From Chelonoidis abingdonii (lineage: Eukaryota > Chordata > Testudines > Testudinidae), in assembly GCF_003597395.2 (NCBI RefSeq), contig NC_133773.1, positions 62,567,390 to 62,631,389 of the forward strand: a DNA stretch of 64,000 bases, given 5' to 3'. Under the pieces are notes generated by a model. That model had not been told where the DNA came from and searched no databases. It saw nothing but the letters and a program-made list of their open reading frames with translations. The position numbers were made by a program, and so were the translations under genes. Below, piece after piece: positions 23,736-35,401 of this stretch (its first letter is position 1; every line of letters starts with the position of its first letter).

Positions 23736-25991
23736 TTCTTCAAACCCAGAAAGCTACCATCTGTTTGTCCACTGTCCTACTCCAAGCTCTGCTGAACTTC
23801 TGCCTTATCTCTATATGGTGAGGAATTCTTGCTTGCTTCTTTAACTGCTTCAGTGAACTGGGCAGACATCTTTGAATTATCCAAAATTACTATTTTGTGT
23901 CAGAGGATCCTGCAAATACAGATCCCATAAGATACAGGAGAGAGAGACATTTTTCCAGCTATGCACTCATCCAAAATGTAAAAAAAGAGCTACTTCTATG
24001 CTACCTAATTGCCCACTTTATTTAGATTTGGAATTTCTCACAAACCTCTTTTGTTTATGCTAAATCAAACAGTTCTTTTATACCATATGCACATTTTACC
24101 AGGTTGCTGTCCACTTCTGCACATCACTACCAAACATAATAAACTTCATGGGTACAATATTGGTCTCTGGAGTATCTGACTATTAATTCATATTATTTAC
24201 TAGTCTTTTTGGGGGAAGATCCTGCCTTTTTGCGCTCCCTGTTTGTTTCACACTAGAAGGTGGAAGTGTGGGGGTCAGAATACTAGAATCTCATAGAGGG
24301 AGTTCACACCCTCCACACATACATGTCTAGCTTTGAATACTGGCTAGTGGCAGAGTGATTGTGGGTTCTGTGGCTTTAGCACTAGTGAATCCACCAGGCA
24401 TCCCACTCTGCTCAAGAGTGAGTATGCAGGAATTGAAGGGTATGTGATGCACAGTATGTCAATTTAACACTATCTGCTGATACTTAACCAAGCATACTAT
24501 GTTCTGTGTGTACGCTCAGTCAGTTTCCCTAGACTTGGAAGTGTTCCTTAACTCCATTTCTGAAGGTAAGCATGTGCGTAATACTACACTGCCTTTGCAA
24601 TTTTTAAGCTACATAGTCTCATCACCATAGAAGCAGCATGAATGAGTGGAAGGGGCAGGAAACTGGGACCTTAGACACCTGCAGTCTATTCTCTGCTCTG
24701 CTACTGACCTGCTATGTGCCCTTAGGGATATCATTTAAACAGTTTTGTAAAGTACATCTGAAAAAGCTTGCATTAGAGTTAAGCATGACTATTATTATTA
24801 TTATTATTTGCTTCAGTACCCTAAGGAGAATGCCATCTGGTGCTGGTGTTTTACTGAGTTTGAAATTCACAATTTACTCCATAATTTCATCCATAGTGTT
24901 CAAACCCTTAAAGTCAGGTTCTGATTTCCTCTGTAATAATTGCAATGTCTCACCCCCAACCCTGTAATCTTCTAGGGGAAAGAATGATGCAAAGAATTAT
25001 TTAACATTTCTTTGACTTCATCCAGTAGTAGATTGTCTCCCTCTGCCTTATAATATATTTAAATATTTCTTCATTGTTTATCCCTCTTTAACAAATGAGA
25101 ACATTAAAAAAACACCAACAAAAGTGATTCAACCAGAGAATTTACTAAGCACAGGATTATGGGAAGGACACCCATAATTCTGCATACTCTTGATAGAGGG
25201 TTCAACCGAAGCAGTTTTCTCTTTTCAGAAACATTACAAATGAAGGTCAGGATTTTCAAAAGAGACTAATGATTTTGTATGCTCTGTACAGACCACCTAT
25301 CTTCTGAAAATCAAGCACTCTAAGGTGTCAGGTTAATGGCCCCTAAAATCACTAGTCACTCTTGAAAATCTTTGCAAAGCTTGTAAAAGTATGCCAGGGG
25401 CATTAAAAAATTATTTTGAATCTCAGATCTGACATTTGTTTAAACTCTAAAATAATAGCACCACATTCTGATATATTTTTTGTTGTTCATATGGGGTATG
25501 CTTGAATTTCAGTGGGACACCTCACATGAATAAGGGAATTAGGATTTGTTCTTGTGTATGCATGTCTCCTCACATGTGTCAAGTGAGCAGGATTTTGCCT
25601 GTGGGGTACATGTATATAAGCATACATGAAAGGTTAGCTTAGTAATACTGAGGAATTGTTTTGAACATACAGACTAACATAGTGTTTGGTCCTAGAAATA
25701 AGAGGCTGAAATAAGAAATAGAGAATTGAATCATTACCATCTTTCCTCATGTGTGGGATATATTTTCATCTTAATGCATATGGATACAGACATCAAACTC
25801 CCTCTGCACAGAAATAGGAATGTCTCAGAAAGAGTAAAAAATATGAGGCATGTTACCAGACAACACTAGAGAGGCAAAGAGCTCTTATGTGAGTGTGAGA
25901 AAGGAGATTGTTTTTTGTTTAAAAAAGTTAAAAAAGTCCTCCTAGGAGACAGATGAGGAAGAAAAAAGTTCTAGTGATTCTTTTCTGTGCC
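23736..25991. other. Spacer with SINE/LINE pieces and (ATT)n
   Basis: 24640-24780 has a SINE-like order ('cagtctattctctgctctgc', 'acctgctatgtgcccttagg'). An (ATT)n microsatellite lies at 24788-24811. 24815-25060 ('gggaaagaatgatgcaaag', 'atttctttgacttcatccag') resembles an antisense CR1/L2-type ORF segment, tentatively. The rest is unassigned. Confidence 0.4.
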
Positions 25992-26156
25992 TGAGGCCTT
26001 GTCTACACGACAGAATTAAATCGAAGTTATCTAAATCGAATTTATAAAACCGAATTTATAAAATCGATTTAGAGCGTCCACACCAAGAATCTTAAATCGA
26101 ATTTGTGCGTCCATGGCCCATGTCTTGCGTCGATTTCAGGAGCCCCTGCTGAGACC

Positions 26157-27535
26157 ATGGACCCTGCTGAGACCATGGACCCTGATGAGACCAGTGATGC
26201 AATCGTGCAAGTTTTAAACAGCTCGCGCACTCTCGTGCTGTCTATGCTGAGCCATGACCTGCAAATTCAGGAGGAGAGGGGGAGGAGGAGGAGGAGGAGG
26301 AGGGACAGGAGGAGGACTTGGAGTTTGAGGAGGCAGCTGCGCACCGACAGAGCGATGATTAATGATGGTGATGATGACGACATAGAGACTGATCTCTCCC
26401 TAACCGCAGGACCCAGCATTTTGGAGCTACTGCTGGTAATGGGTCAGCTTCTGCCCATTGAACGCCGATTTTGGGCACGGGAAACAAGCACAGACTGGTG
26501 GGACCGCATAGTTTTGCAGGTGTGGGACGATTCCCAGTGGCTGCATAACTTTCGCGCATGCGTAAGAGCACTTTCTTTGAACTTTGTGACTTGCTTTCCC
26601 CTGCCCTGAAACGCCACTAATACTAACATGAGAGCTTGCTCTCACTGTGGAGAAGCGAGTGGCAATAGCCCTCTGGAAGCTTGCAACTCCAGACAGCTAC
26701 CGGTCAGTCGCGAATCAATTTGGAGTGGGAAAATCTACCGTGGGGGCTGCTGTGATGCAAGTAGCCAAAGCAATCGTTAGGCTGCTGCTACGAAAGTTTG
26801 TGACTCTGGGAAACGTGCAGGTCATAGTGGATGGCTTTGCTGGTGCAATGGGATTCCCTAACTGTGGAGGGGCCATAGATGGAACCCATATCCCTATCTT
26901 GGCCCCAGAGCACCAGGGCGCCGAGTACGTGAACCGCAAGGGGTACTTTTCCATGGTGCTGCAAGCACTGGTGGATCACAAGGGACGTTTCACCAGCATC
27001 CACGTGGGATGGCCAGGAAGGGTTCATGACGCGCGCGTCTTCAGAAACAGTACTCTCTTTAAACGGCTGCATCAAGGAAATTACTTCCCAGACCAGAAAA
27101 TAACAGTGGGCGATGTTGAGATGCCTGTCGTTATCCTGGGTGACCCAGCCTACCCCTTGATGCCATGGCTCATGAAGCCATACACAGGCAGCCTGGACAG
27201 TGGTCAGGAGCTGTTCAACTACAGGCTGAGCAAGTGCAGGATGGGTGGTAGAGTGTGCATTTGGGCGTTTAAAGGGGCGCTTTCGATCATTACTCACTCG
27301 CTCAGACCTCAGCCCAAAGAATGTCCCCGTAGCTATTGCTGCTTGCTGTGTGCTCCACAATCTCTGTGAGAGTAAGGGGGATACCTTTATGGCGGGGTGG
27401 GAGGCTGAGGCTAATCGCCTGGCCGCTGACTACGAGCAGCCAGACACCAGGGCGATTAGAAGAGCACACCAGGAGGCGGTGCGCATCAGAGAAGCCCTGA
27501 AAATGTGTTTCGTCGCGGGCCAGGGTATGGTGTGA
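26157..27535 (+). pseudogene. Harbinger DDE transposase, frameshifted, copy 2
   Basis: The ATG at 26157 has good context ('gagaccatgg') and opens MDPAETMDPDETSDA. An acidic/arginine-rich N-terminal part runs to about 26560 and includes WWDRIVLQVWDDSQWL. After frameshifts near 26555-26650 the main segment (from 26647) has the helix-turn-helix SYRSVANQFGVGKSTV, the first Asp in GGAIDGTHIPIL, GRVHDARVF, the second Asp in ILGDPAYPLMPW and NYRLSKCRM. Another frameshift near 27245 leads to the third acidic residue in VECAFGRLKGR and to CCVLHNLCE, ending at 27535. All three catalytic residues survive as sequence. This is the DDE_Tnp_4/HARBI1 family, which cuts and pastes the element. At least three frameshifts make it inactive. 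Confidence 0.93.
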
Positions 27536-27923
27536 TTGCAGTGCTTCTTTCCCTTGATGAACACTCCCGCCTCTATTGACTCCCTGTAAGCAACCCACCG
27601 TCCCCCTTTACTTACAGCTTGCTGCAGGACTTTCAAAATCAACCCCCCACCCTTTCATTACATGTGGCTGAAGGAAAGAAAGCCAGTATGTTTTTAAAAT
27701 CATTTAATCTTTATTAAAACTCATTTGTTATTGCTTTAAAAACATGCGTTCTTTTTTAAAGGATCATTCCCTGTAATAAAAGCACCCTCCCCCCTTTGGA
27801 TGTATGTCTGATTAGAAAGGAACTATATTCAGAGGCACAGATTTATCTAGGTATCCCTGAAAGCTGTGCTTTGGGAGGAGGATCACAGGTAAGGAAAAGC
27901 CCATGAAATACATTTCAGCTTCA

Positions 27924-29845
27924 TTACAGCCTTTTGGTTGGGCTCTCCATGGGGGTGGAGTGTGCTGGTGCAGGAAGCCTTCCCCCACGCGTTCTAACAC
28001 GTCTGCGTGAGGGAGATATGGAACCTGGGGAGCTTGGAGGGTGATTAAACATGGACTGCAGTGGCACTCTGTAACCCCGCTGCTGTTCCTGAACAATCAA
28101 CATGCGTCTGAGGATATCAGTGTGATCACGCAGCAGCTCCAGCGTTCCATCACGCCAGCGCCTATCTTCCTCCCTGCACCTCTGATCTTCCTGCCTGTCA
28201 CCTCTGCGCCACCTCTCTCTACCTGCCTGTCTTCCTCCCGCCACCTTTTTGCGCCAAGTCTCCTCCCGCCACCGGTCTTTTCTTCCTCTCGCGCCACCTC
28301 TCATCTCGAGCGTCTCTCTCCTCCCGAGCCTCTCTCCTGTCCTCCCGGTCACTGGCATCTTTCTTGTATTTTGCTATCAGTTCCTTCAAATCACTATGAT
28401 GAGCTGTGTTACTGTGGCTGACTTCCATGACTTCGAAAAACATTTCATCTCTCGTTCTCTTTTCCTCTGTCTTTTGGGTAGCCTGGCAGATGGGGTAGTG
28501 AGTGAAGAACACTGCACAGCTGTATGGTGGAGGTAAGAGAGAGAAGTATGTAAAAAGATACATTTCTTAGAACAATGATTCCACTCACTCACACAGCACA
28601 AAACTATGCACCTTACACAGGACATGTGATTTCACTGCAAGGTCACATTTTTCATCTTTTAATACTGGGAGACTCTGTCCCTGGGCTCAGAGCACAGTAC
28701 AGATGCAGCTTGCTGGTACTACCATTATAAATTTGCTTCCAAGCAGCCATGGTAAGTCTTTATGTTGTCTCACCCCTTCCTGCTAAAGCATCATCGCAGC
28801 ACAAGTCCCCTCCACCCAGCTACATCGAGTGGCATTACAGGAGCATAATGGCCATGTTTTCTCTCCTAATGACAAAGCAATTACTTATTTAAACCAGGTC
28901 ACAATGAACGATAGAACTCTGGTGAGAGTTACAGCAGAAGAGGCAGAGCGAATGTTTCATGCCTGTGATCAGAGTCCTGGCGCTTATGCATCTATGCTTT
29001 GTGAAGCAATGATTCCAAATTACGTCATGCATGCCTGGAGGGGCAAAGCATCTTTCATTGGAGGACCGGCTAAGGCAGCATTGCCCCAAAATTTACTGAA
29101 AAGGCACTTTGATTTCCTGCAATATCAATTCATGGAGATTTCTTGGGAGGATTTTCATTGCATCCCCAGACATGTTAAGGAACTTTTCATGTAACTGTAA
29201 TGGCTAAAAAGAAATGACAACGCATGCTTAAAAATTGATAATTAAAAAACGCTAGTTTTTAAATATGACTGATTTAAACATTTACTCACCGCTGGTCCCT
29301 TCCATGGCTTCACTTTCTGTGATAGTGGCTTGATTAGCCTGCTGCAAGGTTAAATCTTGGGTCAGAAACAACTCCTGGCTGCTGTTGGTAATTGAGAGCT
29401 GTGTGCTATCAGCAATGTCTCCCTCCTGTACCTCTTCCTGATCTTCCCCTCTGCAGAATCCTCAGCCACAGTTGAAACTGAAATCAGGTCATCTGAATCC
29501 ACGATTAAGGATGGGCGACTGGTAGCCAAGCCCCCAAAAATTGCATGTAGCTCTGCATAGCACTGAACCTGCATGTTTTTAAGGAGCAACTCCAGATCTC
29601 CCGTTTCCCTCTCTGGTTTTCTGGTATGCTTGTCTCAGTTCTTTCACTTTAATCCTGCATTGGAAAGAGTCCCTGCTGTATCCTTTTGCAATCATAGACT
29701 TTGAAATTCTTTCAAATACTTTCTCATTCCGTTTGACGAACGGAGTTCTGTTAGCACTGAATCCTCACCCCAGATAGCAATGAGATCCCAAAAGCTCTTC
29801 TGTGGTCCATGCTGGAGCCCTTTTTCTATTCTCAGGAGACTGCAT
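27924..29845 (-). pseudogene. Myb/SANT-like Harbinger protein gene, two exons, copy 2
   Basis: Exon 1 runs from the ATG at 29845 to 29290. It starts MQSPENRKRAPAWTTEELL and, with frameshifts, contains DLIAIWGEDSVLTELRSS, ERISKSMIAKGYSRDSFQCR and KVKELRQAYQKTR: the three-helix Myb/SANT (trihelix-like) DNA-binding domain. ELHAIFGG follows. The donor GTGAGTAA begins at 29289. The intron is 770 bp and ends at the acceptor 'ccaccatacag' (28520). Exon 2 carries EEKRTRDEMFFEV, a long charged Arg/Glu coiled-coil-like stretch and HPPSSPGSISPSRRR, ending at 27924. Several frameshifts interrupt it. Known Harbinger Myb-like proteins bind subterminal DNA and recruit the transposase. The splice sites agree with copy 1. 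Confidence 0.88.
28904..29194 (+). CDS. Conserved third ORF in Harbinger, nested in Myb intron
   Basis: An intact 96-codon ORF from ATG 28904 (MNDRTLVRV...) to TAA, with the same frame open upstream to 28787. I do not recognise the protein family. Visible blocks are AERMFHACDQSPGAYASMLC, GGPAKAALP, FDFLQYQFMEISWEDF and CIPRHVKELF. It has no transmembrane segment, and the C-terminal part is mixed hydrophobic/charged. It lies entirely within the intron of the opposite-strand Myb-like gene. The diverged copy 1 has the counterpart at 18249-18534 with the same start, the same codon counts between blocks and mostly synonymous or conservative changes (D/E, F/Y, K/R). This supports real coding in the ancestors. 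Both copies have CCAG just before the ATG, which could be a splice acceptor. It could still be an exon of a longer plus-strand gene. Confidence 0.6.
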   Translation: MNDRTLVRVTAEEAERMFHACDQSPGAYASMLCEAMIPNYVMHAWRGKASFIGGPAKAALPQNLLKRHFDFLQYQFMEISWEDFHCIPRHVKELFM

Positions 29846-30122
29846 TTTTAAAGGTGCAGCGTGATTAACTGCTGCTGCTCTCAGAGCCCCACGGTGGACA
29901 AACAGGAAACTGATTCAAACCTCCACGGGTCTTTTCCTGTTTACCTGGCCAGTGCATAGGAGTTTTGAGTGCTGTCCAGAGTGGTCAGTGGTGATCTGTG
30001 GGATAGTCCTGGAGGCCATTAACTTCGATTTCCGTCCACACTGCACTAAATTCGGAATTAGTAAAATCGATTTTAGGGTTACTCCTGTGGTTTAGAAGGA
30101 GTACTAAAATCGATTTAAATAG

Positions 30123-30201
30123 CCCTTTAATTCGAATTAGAGGGCTGCGTCGTGTGGACGGGTGCACCATAAATTCGAATTAACGCCGTTTAATTCGAAT
30201 T
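30123..30201. repeat. Subterminal palindromes, Harbinger copy 2
   Basis: A near-perfect palindrome lies at 30123-30144 (core TTAATTCGAATTA), with AATTCGAATT at 30172-30181 and 30192-30201. Distances from the right end are identical to copy 1, but the core is TTCGAA instead of ATCGAT. Two further sites nearer the inside (around 30064-30074 and 30107-30117) keep AAATCGATTT. Confidence 0.85.
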
Positions 30202-30227
30202 TAAGGCGTCGTGTAGACGTGGCCAGA

Positions 30228-31830
30228 GACTCATGGCATCCGTGGACTCCATACAGCACAAGTAACTCTGAGAGCAGTTTACTGTAAGTAATGTACCATG
30301 AGTGCATACTTTTTTATGGCCCATACCGCTCCAAAAACATCATTTTTTTCCTAACTATATTTCTGTTCTGTACCAGTTAAAATTGCTAGTGAATTGAACG
30401 GGAAACAATTAATTTTAGGTGGTGGGGGGTTTGTTTTTTTTAATTAAAAAACTCCCCAAAACTTTTGGTAGAAGTGTTTGCACTTATACTCGACCACTTC
30501 CAGAATATAGACTCTTACTCTTGTTTCTATTTAGCACTAAGTGTAAGATCAACAGAGCATGCATCTGAAATGTCATTTGAGGTGGTATCTGTCTCTCTGG
30601 CCCAGATTGCCTTCTCCAGTGGGAAAAGCTGTGGGAAGGGACATTTTGCAAGGAAGACTCCATGAACTTCTCATGGAACCTTGTCGCATTCTCCCACCAG
30701 CACTCCACTCTGGAAAATCTGCACCTAAGCTTCTGTCCTCTTTCCCCCACTTCTAACCCCAATGGCTTATTCCACTCCCTGGCAGCAGCAGGGCTCCATT
30801 AGAGCTGTGTTACTAAGTCTTCTCCATGGCTGCAGCCTGGGACACTGGGGTGAAAAAAATTACTACAGCCAGAGCTGCATCTTCCACGTGGGCAGAAGAA
30901 ATATGACTAGCTGACAGCAGTAACTGATAGTGTGTGTATGTGTGGGAGAAAGTTTGGAGAGGTAACTTCAGAATGTCTGTCTGTACAAGTCATTTAAACA
31001 CCTCAAATCCAATTCACTATCACATCACTTTCTCCCTGCAAATACTTCTGAAAGTGGGATAGACCAAAATCTTCGACATATAATATTGCGGAGGGTACTT
31101 TTAAACATATATGTTGGGACATTGCTAGAATAAAAGGTTCTGAGGGAAAAAGACAAAATTGGTCAGACCACACTGATGAATTTAGGCCAAATTTTGTCCT
31201 CGATCAAGAAAATTATTAAAGATAATTAAACACCATAGAACTTGATCTTATGTAAATTGAACTACTGGGAATTAAATAATTCTCAAATGAATAAGTAGAT
31301 CCTCTTGTTAAATTCAGACAGTCACTCTGCATTCATTTTAAAATGACAAGCTGACAAATATGGTGTACTTGCTATAAAGGACCTTATGAGTATGAAACAG
31401 ATATATGCAGTATTTTGCTCTCTGACCAACACTAATTAGTATTTATGACTCAAATGAGGGTGCTGCTAAAACAAAGATCCAACTCTTCCTTTGCAATGGT
31501 GACTTAATATTGCTATTTGATGTTTGTCTAGAAATTTGTTGTTACACCTTTGCTTTTTTTGGCAGTTAGCTAACAATACTCATTTGCAAGCCTTCATCTT
31601 TGCCAAAGGGGAGATAGCAATTTTAGTAAAGAATCACACAAGTGGTGCTAATAATTTCTACAATTCAATACAAATATTTTTTGTACAAAATTTGTCATTT
31701 GCAACTTAAATTTAAGTTAATCCTGATACAGGTGCATATAAAATCTAATACAAATAGACTTGAATGCAGTTAAAATCCAATCATCATGCTCTGGACAGAC
31801 CATTACAAAACAAGGTTCCAATCTGCTATT
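30228..31830. other. Spacer, no gene
   Basis: Overlapping short ORFs on both strands at 30465-30762 show no domain. No repeat family recognised. Confidence 0.4.
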
Positions 31831-33290
31831 GTAAGAACATAAGAATGGCAGTACTGGGTCAGACCAAAGGTCCATCTAGCCATGTATCCTGTCTACTGAC
31901 AGTGGCCAATGCCAGGTGCCCCAGAGGGGGTGAACCCAACAGGCAATGATCAAGTAATCTCTTTCCTGCCATTCATGTCCACCCTTTGACAAACAGAGGC
32001 TAGGGACACCCTTCCTTACTCATCCTGCCTAGCCTTCACAACCTCCTCAGGCAAGGAGTTCCACAAGTTGACTGTGCGCTGTGTGAAGAAGAACTTCCTT
32101 TTATTTGTTTTAAACCTGCTGCCCATTAATTTCATTTGGTGGCCCTAGTTCTTATATATGGAACAAGTAAATAACTTTTCCTTATTTACTTTTCTCCACA
32201 TCACTCATGATTTTATATACCTATCATATCCCCCATTAGTCTCCTCTTTTCCAAGCTGAAAAAGTCCTAGCCTCTTTAATCTCTCCTCATATGGGACCCT
32301 TCCAAACCCCTAATCATTTTAGTTGCCCTTCTCTGAACCTTTTCTAATGCCAGTATATCTTTTTGAGATGAGGAGACCACATCTGTACGCAGTATTCAAG
32401 ATGTGGGTACATGGATTTATATAAGGCAATAAGATACTTCTCCGTCTTATTTTCTATCCCCTTTTTAATGATTCCTAACATCCTGTTTGCTTTTTTGACT
32501 GCCGCTGCACACTGCGTGGACATCTTCAGAGAACTATCCACGATGACTCCAAGATCTTTTTCCTGATTCGTTGTAGCTAAATTAGCCCCCATCATATTGT
32601 ATGTATAGTTGGGGTTATTTTTCCAATGTGCATTACTTTACATTTATCCACATTAAATTTCATTTGCCATTTTGTTGCCCAATCACTTAGTTTTGTGAGA
32701 TCTTTTGAAGTTCTTCACAGTCTGCTTTGGTCTTAACTATCTTGAGCAGTTTAGTATCATCTGCAAACTTTGCCACCCTCACTTTTACCCCTTTCTCAGA
32801 TCATTTATGAATAAGTTGAATAGGATTGGTCCTAGGACTGACCCTTGGGAACACCACTAGTTACCCCTCTCCATTCTGAGAATTTACCATTTATTCCTAC
32901 CCTTTGTTCCCTGTCTTTTAACCAGTTCTCAATCCATGAAAGGACCTTCCCTCTTATCCCATGACAACTTAATTTACATAAGAGCCTTTGGTGAGGGACC
33001 TTGTAAAGGCTTTCTGGAAATCTAAGTACACTGTCCACTTGATCCCCCTTGTCTACATATTTGTTGACCCCTTCAAAGAACTCTAATAGATTAGTAAGAC
33101 ATGATTTCCCTTTACAGAAACTATGTTGACTTTTGCCCAACAATTTATGTTCTTCTATGTGTCTGACAAATTTATTCTTTACTATTGTTTCAACTAATTT
33201 GCCTGGTATTGATGTTAGACTTACCGGTCTGTAATTGCTGGGATCACCTCTAGAGCCTTTTTTAAATATTGGCACTAGAATTGCAGAATT
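31831..33290 (-). repeat. CR1 LINE, 3' 1.4 kb, minus strand
   Basis: The plus strand begins 'taagaacataagaatggc' and 'ctgggtcagaccaaaggtcc', the reverse of the CR1 tail seen at 5870-5937, followed by the reverse of the 3' UTR and ORF2. ORF2 homology ends near 33290. It is 5'-truncated. Confidence 0.9.
32344..33285 (-). pseudogene. CR1 ORF2 reverse transcriptase fragment
   Basis: Reading the minus strand, the first piece (ORF 32832-33542, of which only the part below 33290 is CR1) has FKKGSRGDPSNYRPVSLTSI, KSQHSFCKGKSCLTNLLEF and GVTSGVPKGQS, which are the fingers and palm blocks of a CR1-clade reverse transcriptase. The central FADD-bearing part is out of frame. A second piece (32344-32595) has KDLGVIVDSSLKMS and LYKSMYPHLEYCVQMWSP, the C-terminal region. 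The enzyme copies LINE RNA at nicked target DNA. Stops and frameshifts inactivate it. The N-terminal residues of the long ORF beyond 33290 are a chance extension. Confidence 0.88.
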
Positions 33291-35396
33291 GGCATACAAA
33301 TATTGTGGTGCATAATTGCAGAATGCAGTCTTAAAATAAGTATGATTATTTTTTAATAAGACCAAGTCCAAGGGGTTGTTCTGAATAGTTGGTCCAATGG
33401 CTTTATTGTTGCATGAACAGGAATCCATTACTAATCTGAAAGTTGTTGACAATCTTTTCAAAGACACTTTTTTCCATGTTTGTTTTTTATTTTCTGGCTG
33501 AGTTAGTATGTATCCCGTGAACTTTCTCATAGTTCTTTGCAATCATTGCAGTGACATCTATGGTGGAGGGAGAGAGAGAGAGTTTATTAATCACAGGCTC
33601 CCCTCCTGCTGAATGTAGTCAAAAGACAGCCTGTGACGCATCTAGCATCTGTTTCTGCTTTATAGATCAATGGAAACATTAAAGGAGAAGATATTTCTCT
33701 GTTCCATTCAAAAGCAAACGCCAGCAAGTTTTGAGATCCAATCACTTGCTGTTGGACACCAAGAATTTTCTTTGGTTTATTATATTTTAAAAAAAATGAG
33801 CTGCCAGAAAGTCATCAGAATATACGCTGCTTTTAAATGACATCTTTTACAGGCATAAAACTACTCTCCAGTTATCAACAGAAGTCTTGCCTGCTTGTGG
33901 GAGTATGAAGTGCAAGTTTAGGATAAATCCACTCGTGCACACACCCACCAGGTCCTGATCAAGTGGTAGTGGTTTCTGCTTACAAGGCCATATGGAATCC
34001 ATGGAATAAATCCTTGCTTCAGAGGATGTAAAGAAAATGTAATATTTAAATTCAAACAAAGGAAAAAAATGCACGTCTCTCTAAATTATCTCTGTCTTTT
34101 CTGACATGAGATAGGGGAGATTTCATGTCTGCATTCCCTCATTATTACAAATAGATGGGAGCACAAGGTCTTATTCTCAGGTATGGTGTGATTGTATTTC
34201 AGGTGTGTTGGCAGCTTTCCAGATACAGATTTACCCTCTGTCTGGGAAACAACGGCTGCCTATAAACAGGAAAAACATTTATGCTATTTTGATTGGGAAA
34301 GCTAATCTGTGGCTACTCATTCAGCAACAATGAAACCCTTCAAGACTTTCTTTCATCTTATACTTTAGTAATGTGTAAAGAAAAATGTACAGTGTCACTG
34401 AAGGATCTGTTCAGTTCACATGTCTGGGTATGTTGCAGGAGAACTGGCATCTTTTGAGCCATGCTTTCTTAAACCCTCATCCTTTCGAGAGGGAGATACG
34501 GTGCATATAGACTTTAAATAAATTACTTGGGAAACTGTAACTTTAAAAACGGGGCTAGATCCTCATCTGATGTAAGTTGGCATAGCTCCAGTGCATTTAA
34601 TCTAGTGTATCGGAGACATGACCCTACTGTGTTCAGGGATCTGCAACTACCCTGTACAGTACACTACTCTCTGGGCTTCCCCTTTTTCCTGCCAACATTG
34701 TTCAGCCTTTAAATGCTTTGACTCTCTATGGCTTCACCTGAAGGATAGAGAAGCAGTCAGCGCCCAAAAATGTGAGAGTTAATTATGCAATAAGCAACAT
34801 TACCAGTGTAAATTAATTCCATTGGAATTTCTGATTGGCTTCTGTTAAATGTAGAGGAGAAGTCTTTGCTCTTATGTGCAGCATGTCAACACCCCACCAC
34901 CACCCCTGCATCGGCCTGCTGCCAGCATGCCAAAAAAGAGTCTGTGGGTGGGTGTGTATTTCCATGGCCTGCCCTAATTATGCTCCTACATGAGGCCTCT
35001 GAATAAGAGTGTAGTCAAAGACCTTCTCCACAATGAAACAAATATCCTAGCACACTCCTAGAAAGTCCTGCTGCTGCTCAGCCATAGTTGATGGCGTTAG
35101 AAAGGAAAACAAACAGTCTAAGGATAATTTATTAGCTTCTATGCTTAGCCTTTTAGCCAGTCAAGGAGCAAACTGTTCTGGTTTATTAGGTGCTATGATG
35201 GCACTTGAGGAGAGTAAAGTCCCCTGTTTATTCATTCACATAACTTTTACAAACCAGACACTCCAAGATTCTCAATAAAACAGTATCTTTTGAATGTACT
35301 TCATCTTAGAGTGGTCTCCCTCTGTAAGAAGATAATTCAGACTTCAGGCCCATTTCATCCTAAATTTCTTCCTCTTTTATTAAGACTGTCAACAAG
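33291..35396. other. Spacer with old palindromic repeat
   Basis: 34548-34650 ('ctagatcctcatctgatgtaa', 'gcatagctccagtgcattt') is the arm of an old palindromic repeat also seen near 46228 and 63806. The rest is unassigned and shows no gene. Confidence 0.4.
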
Positions 35397-35401
35397 GGTG
35401 C

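Larger units (their letters stand above)
25995..30224 (+). mobile_element. PIF/Harbinger transposon, copy 2 (4.2 kb)
   Basis: The left end GGCCTTGTCTACACGAC and the inverted right end GGCCACGTCTACACGAC match at 15 of 17 positions. The flanking triplets are TGA (25992-25994) and AGA (30225-30227), an imperfect 3-bp duplication. It encodes, in order, a plus-strand DDE transposase (26157-27535, frameshifted), a minus-strand Myb/SANT-like gene with one intron (27924-29845), and an open plus-strand ORF inside that intron (28904-29194). It is better preserved than copy 1, with which it shares architecture but not terminal sequence. Confidence 0.93.

Noticed and set aside
26788..27360. 190-aa minus-strand ORF in Harbinger copy 2
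   Set aside because: It is the antisense shadow of the transposase DDE region.
27970..28360. Plus-strand ORF 28041-28421 opposite the Myb exon 2
   Set aside because: The Ser/Pro-rich reading is the complement of the Arg/Glu-rich Myb-like exon, which has splice and homology support on the minus strand.
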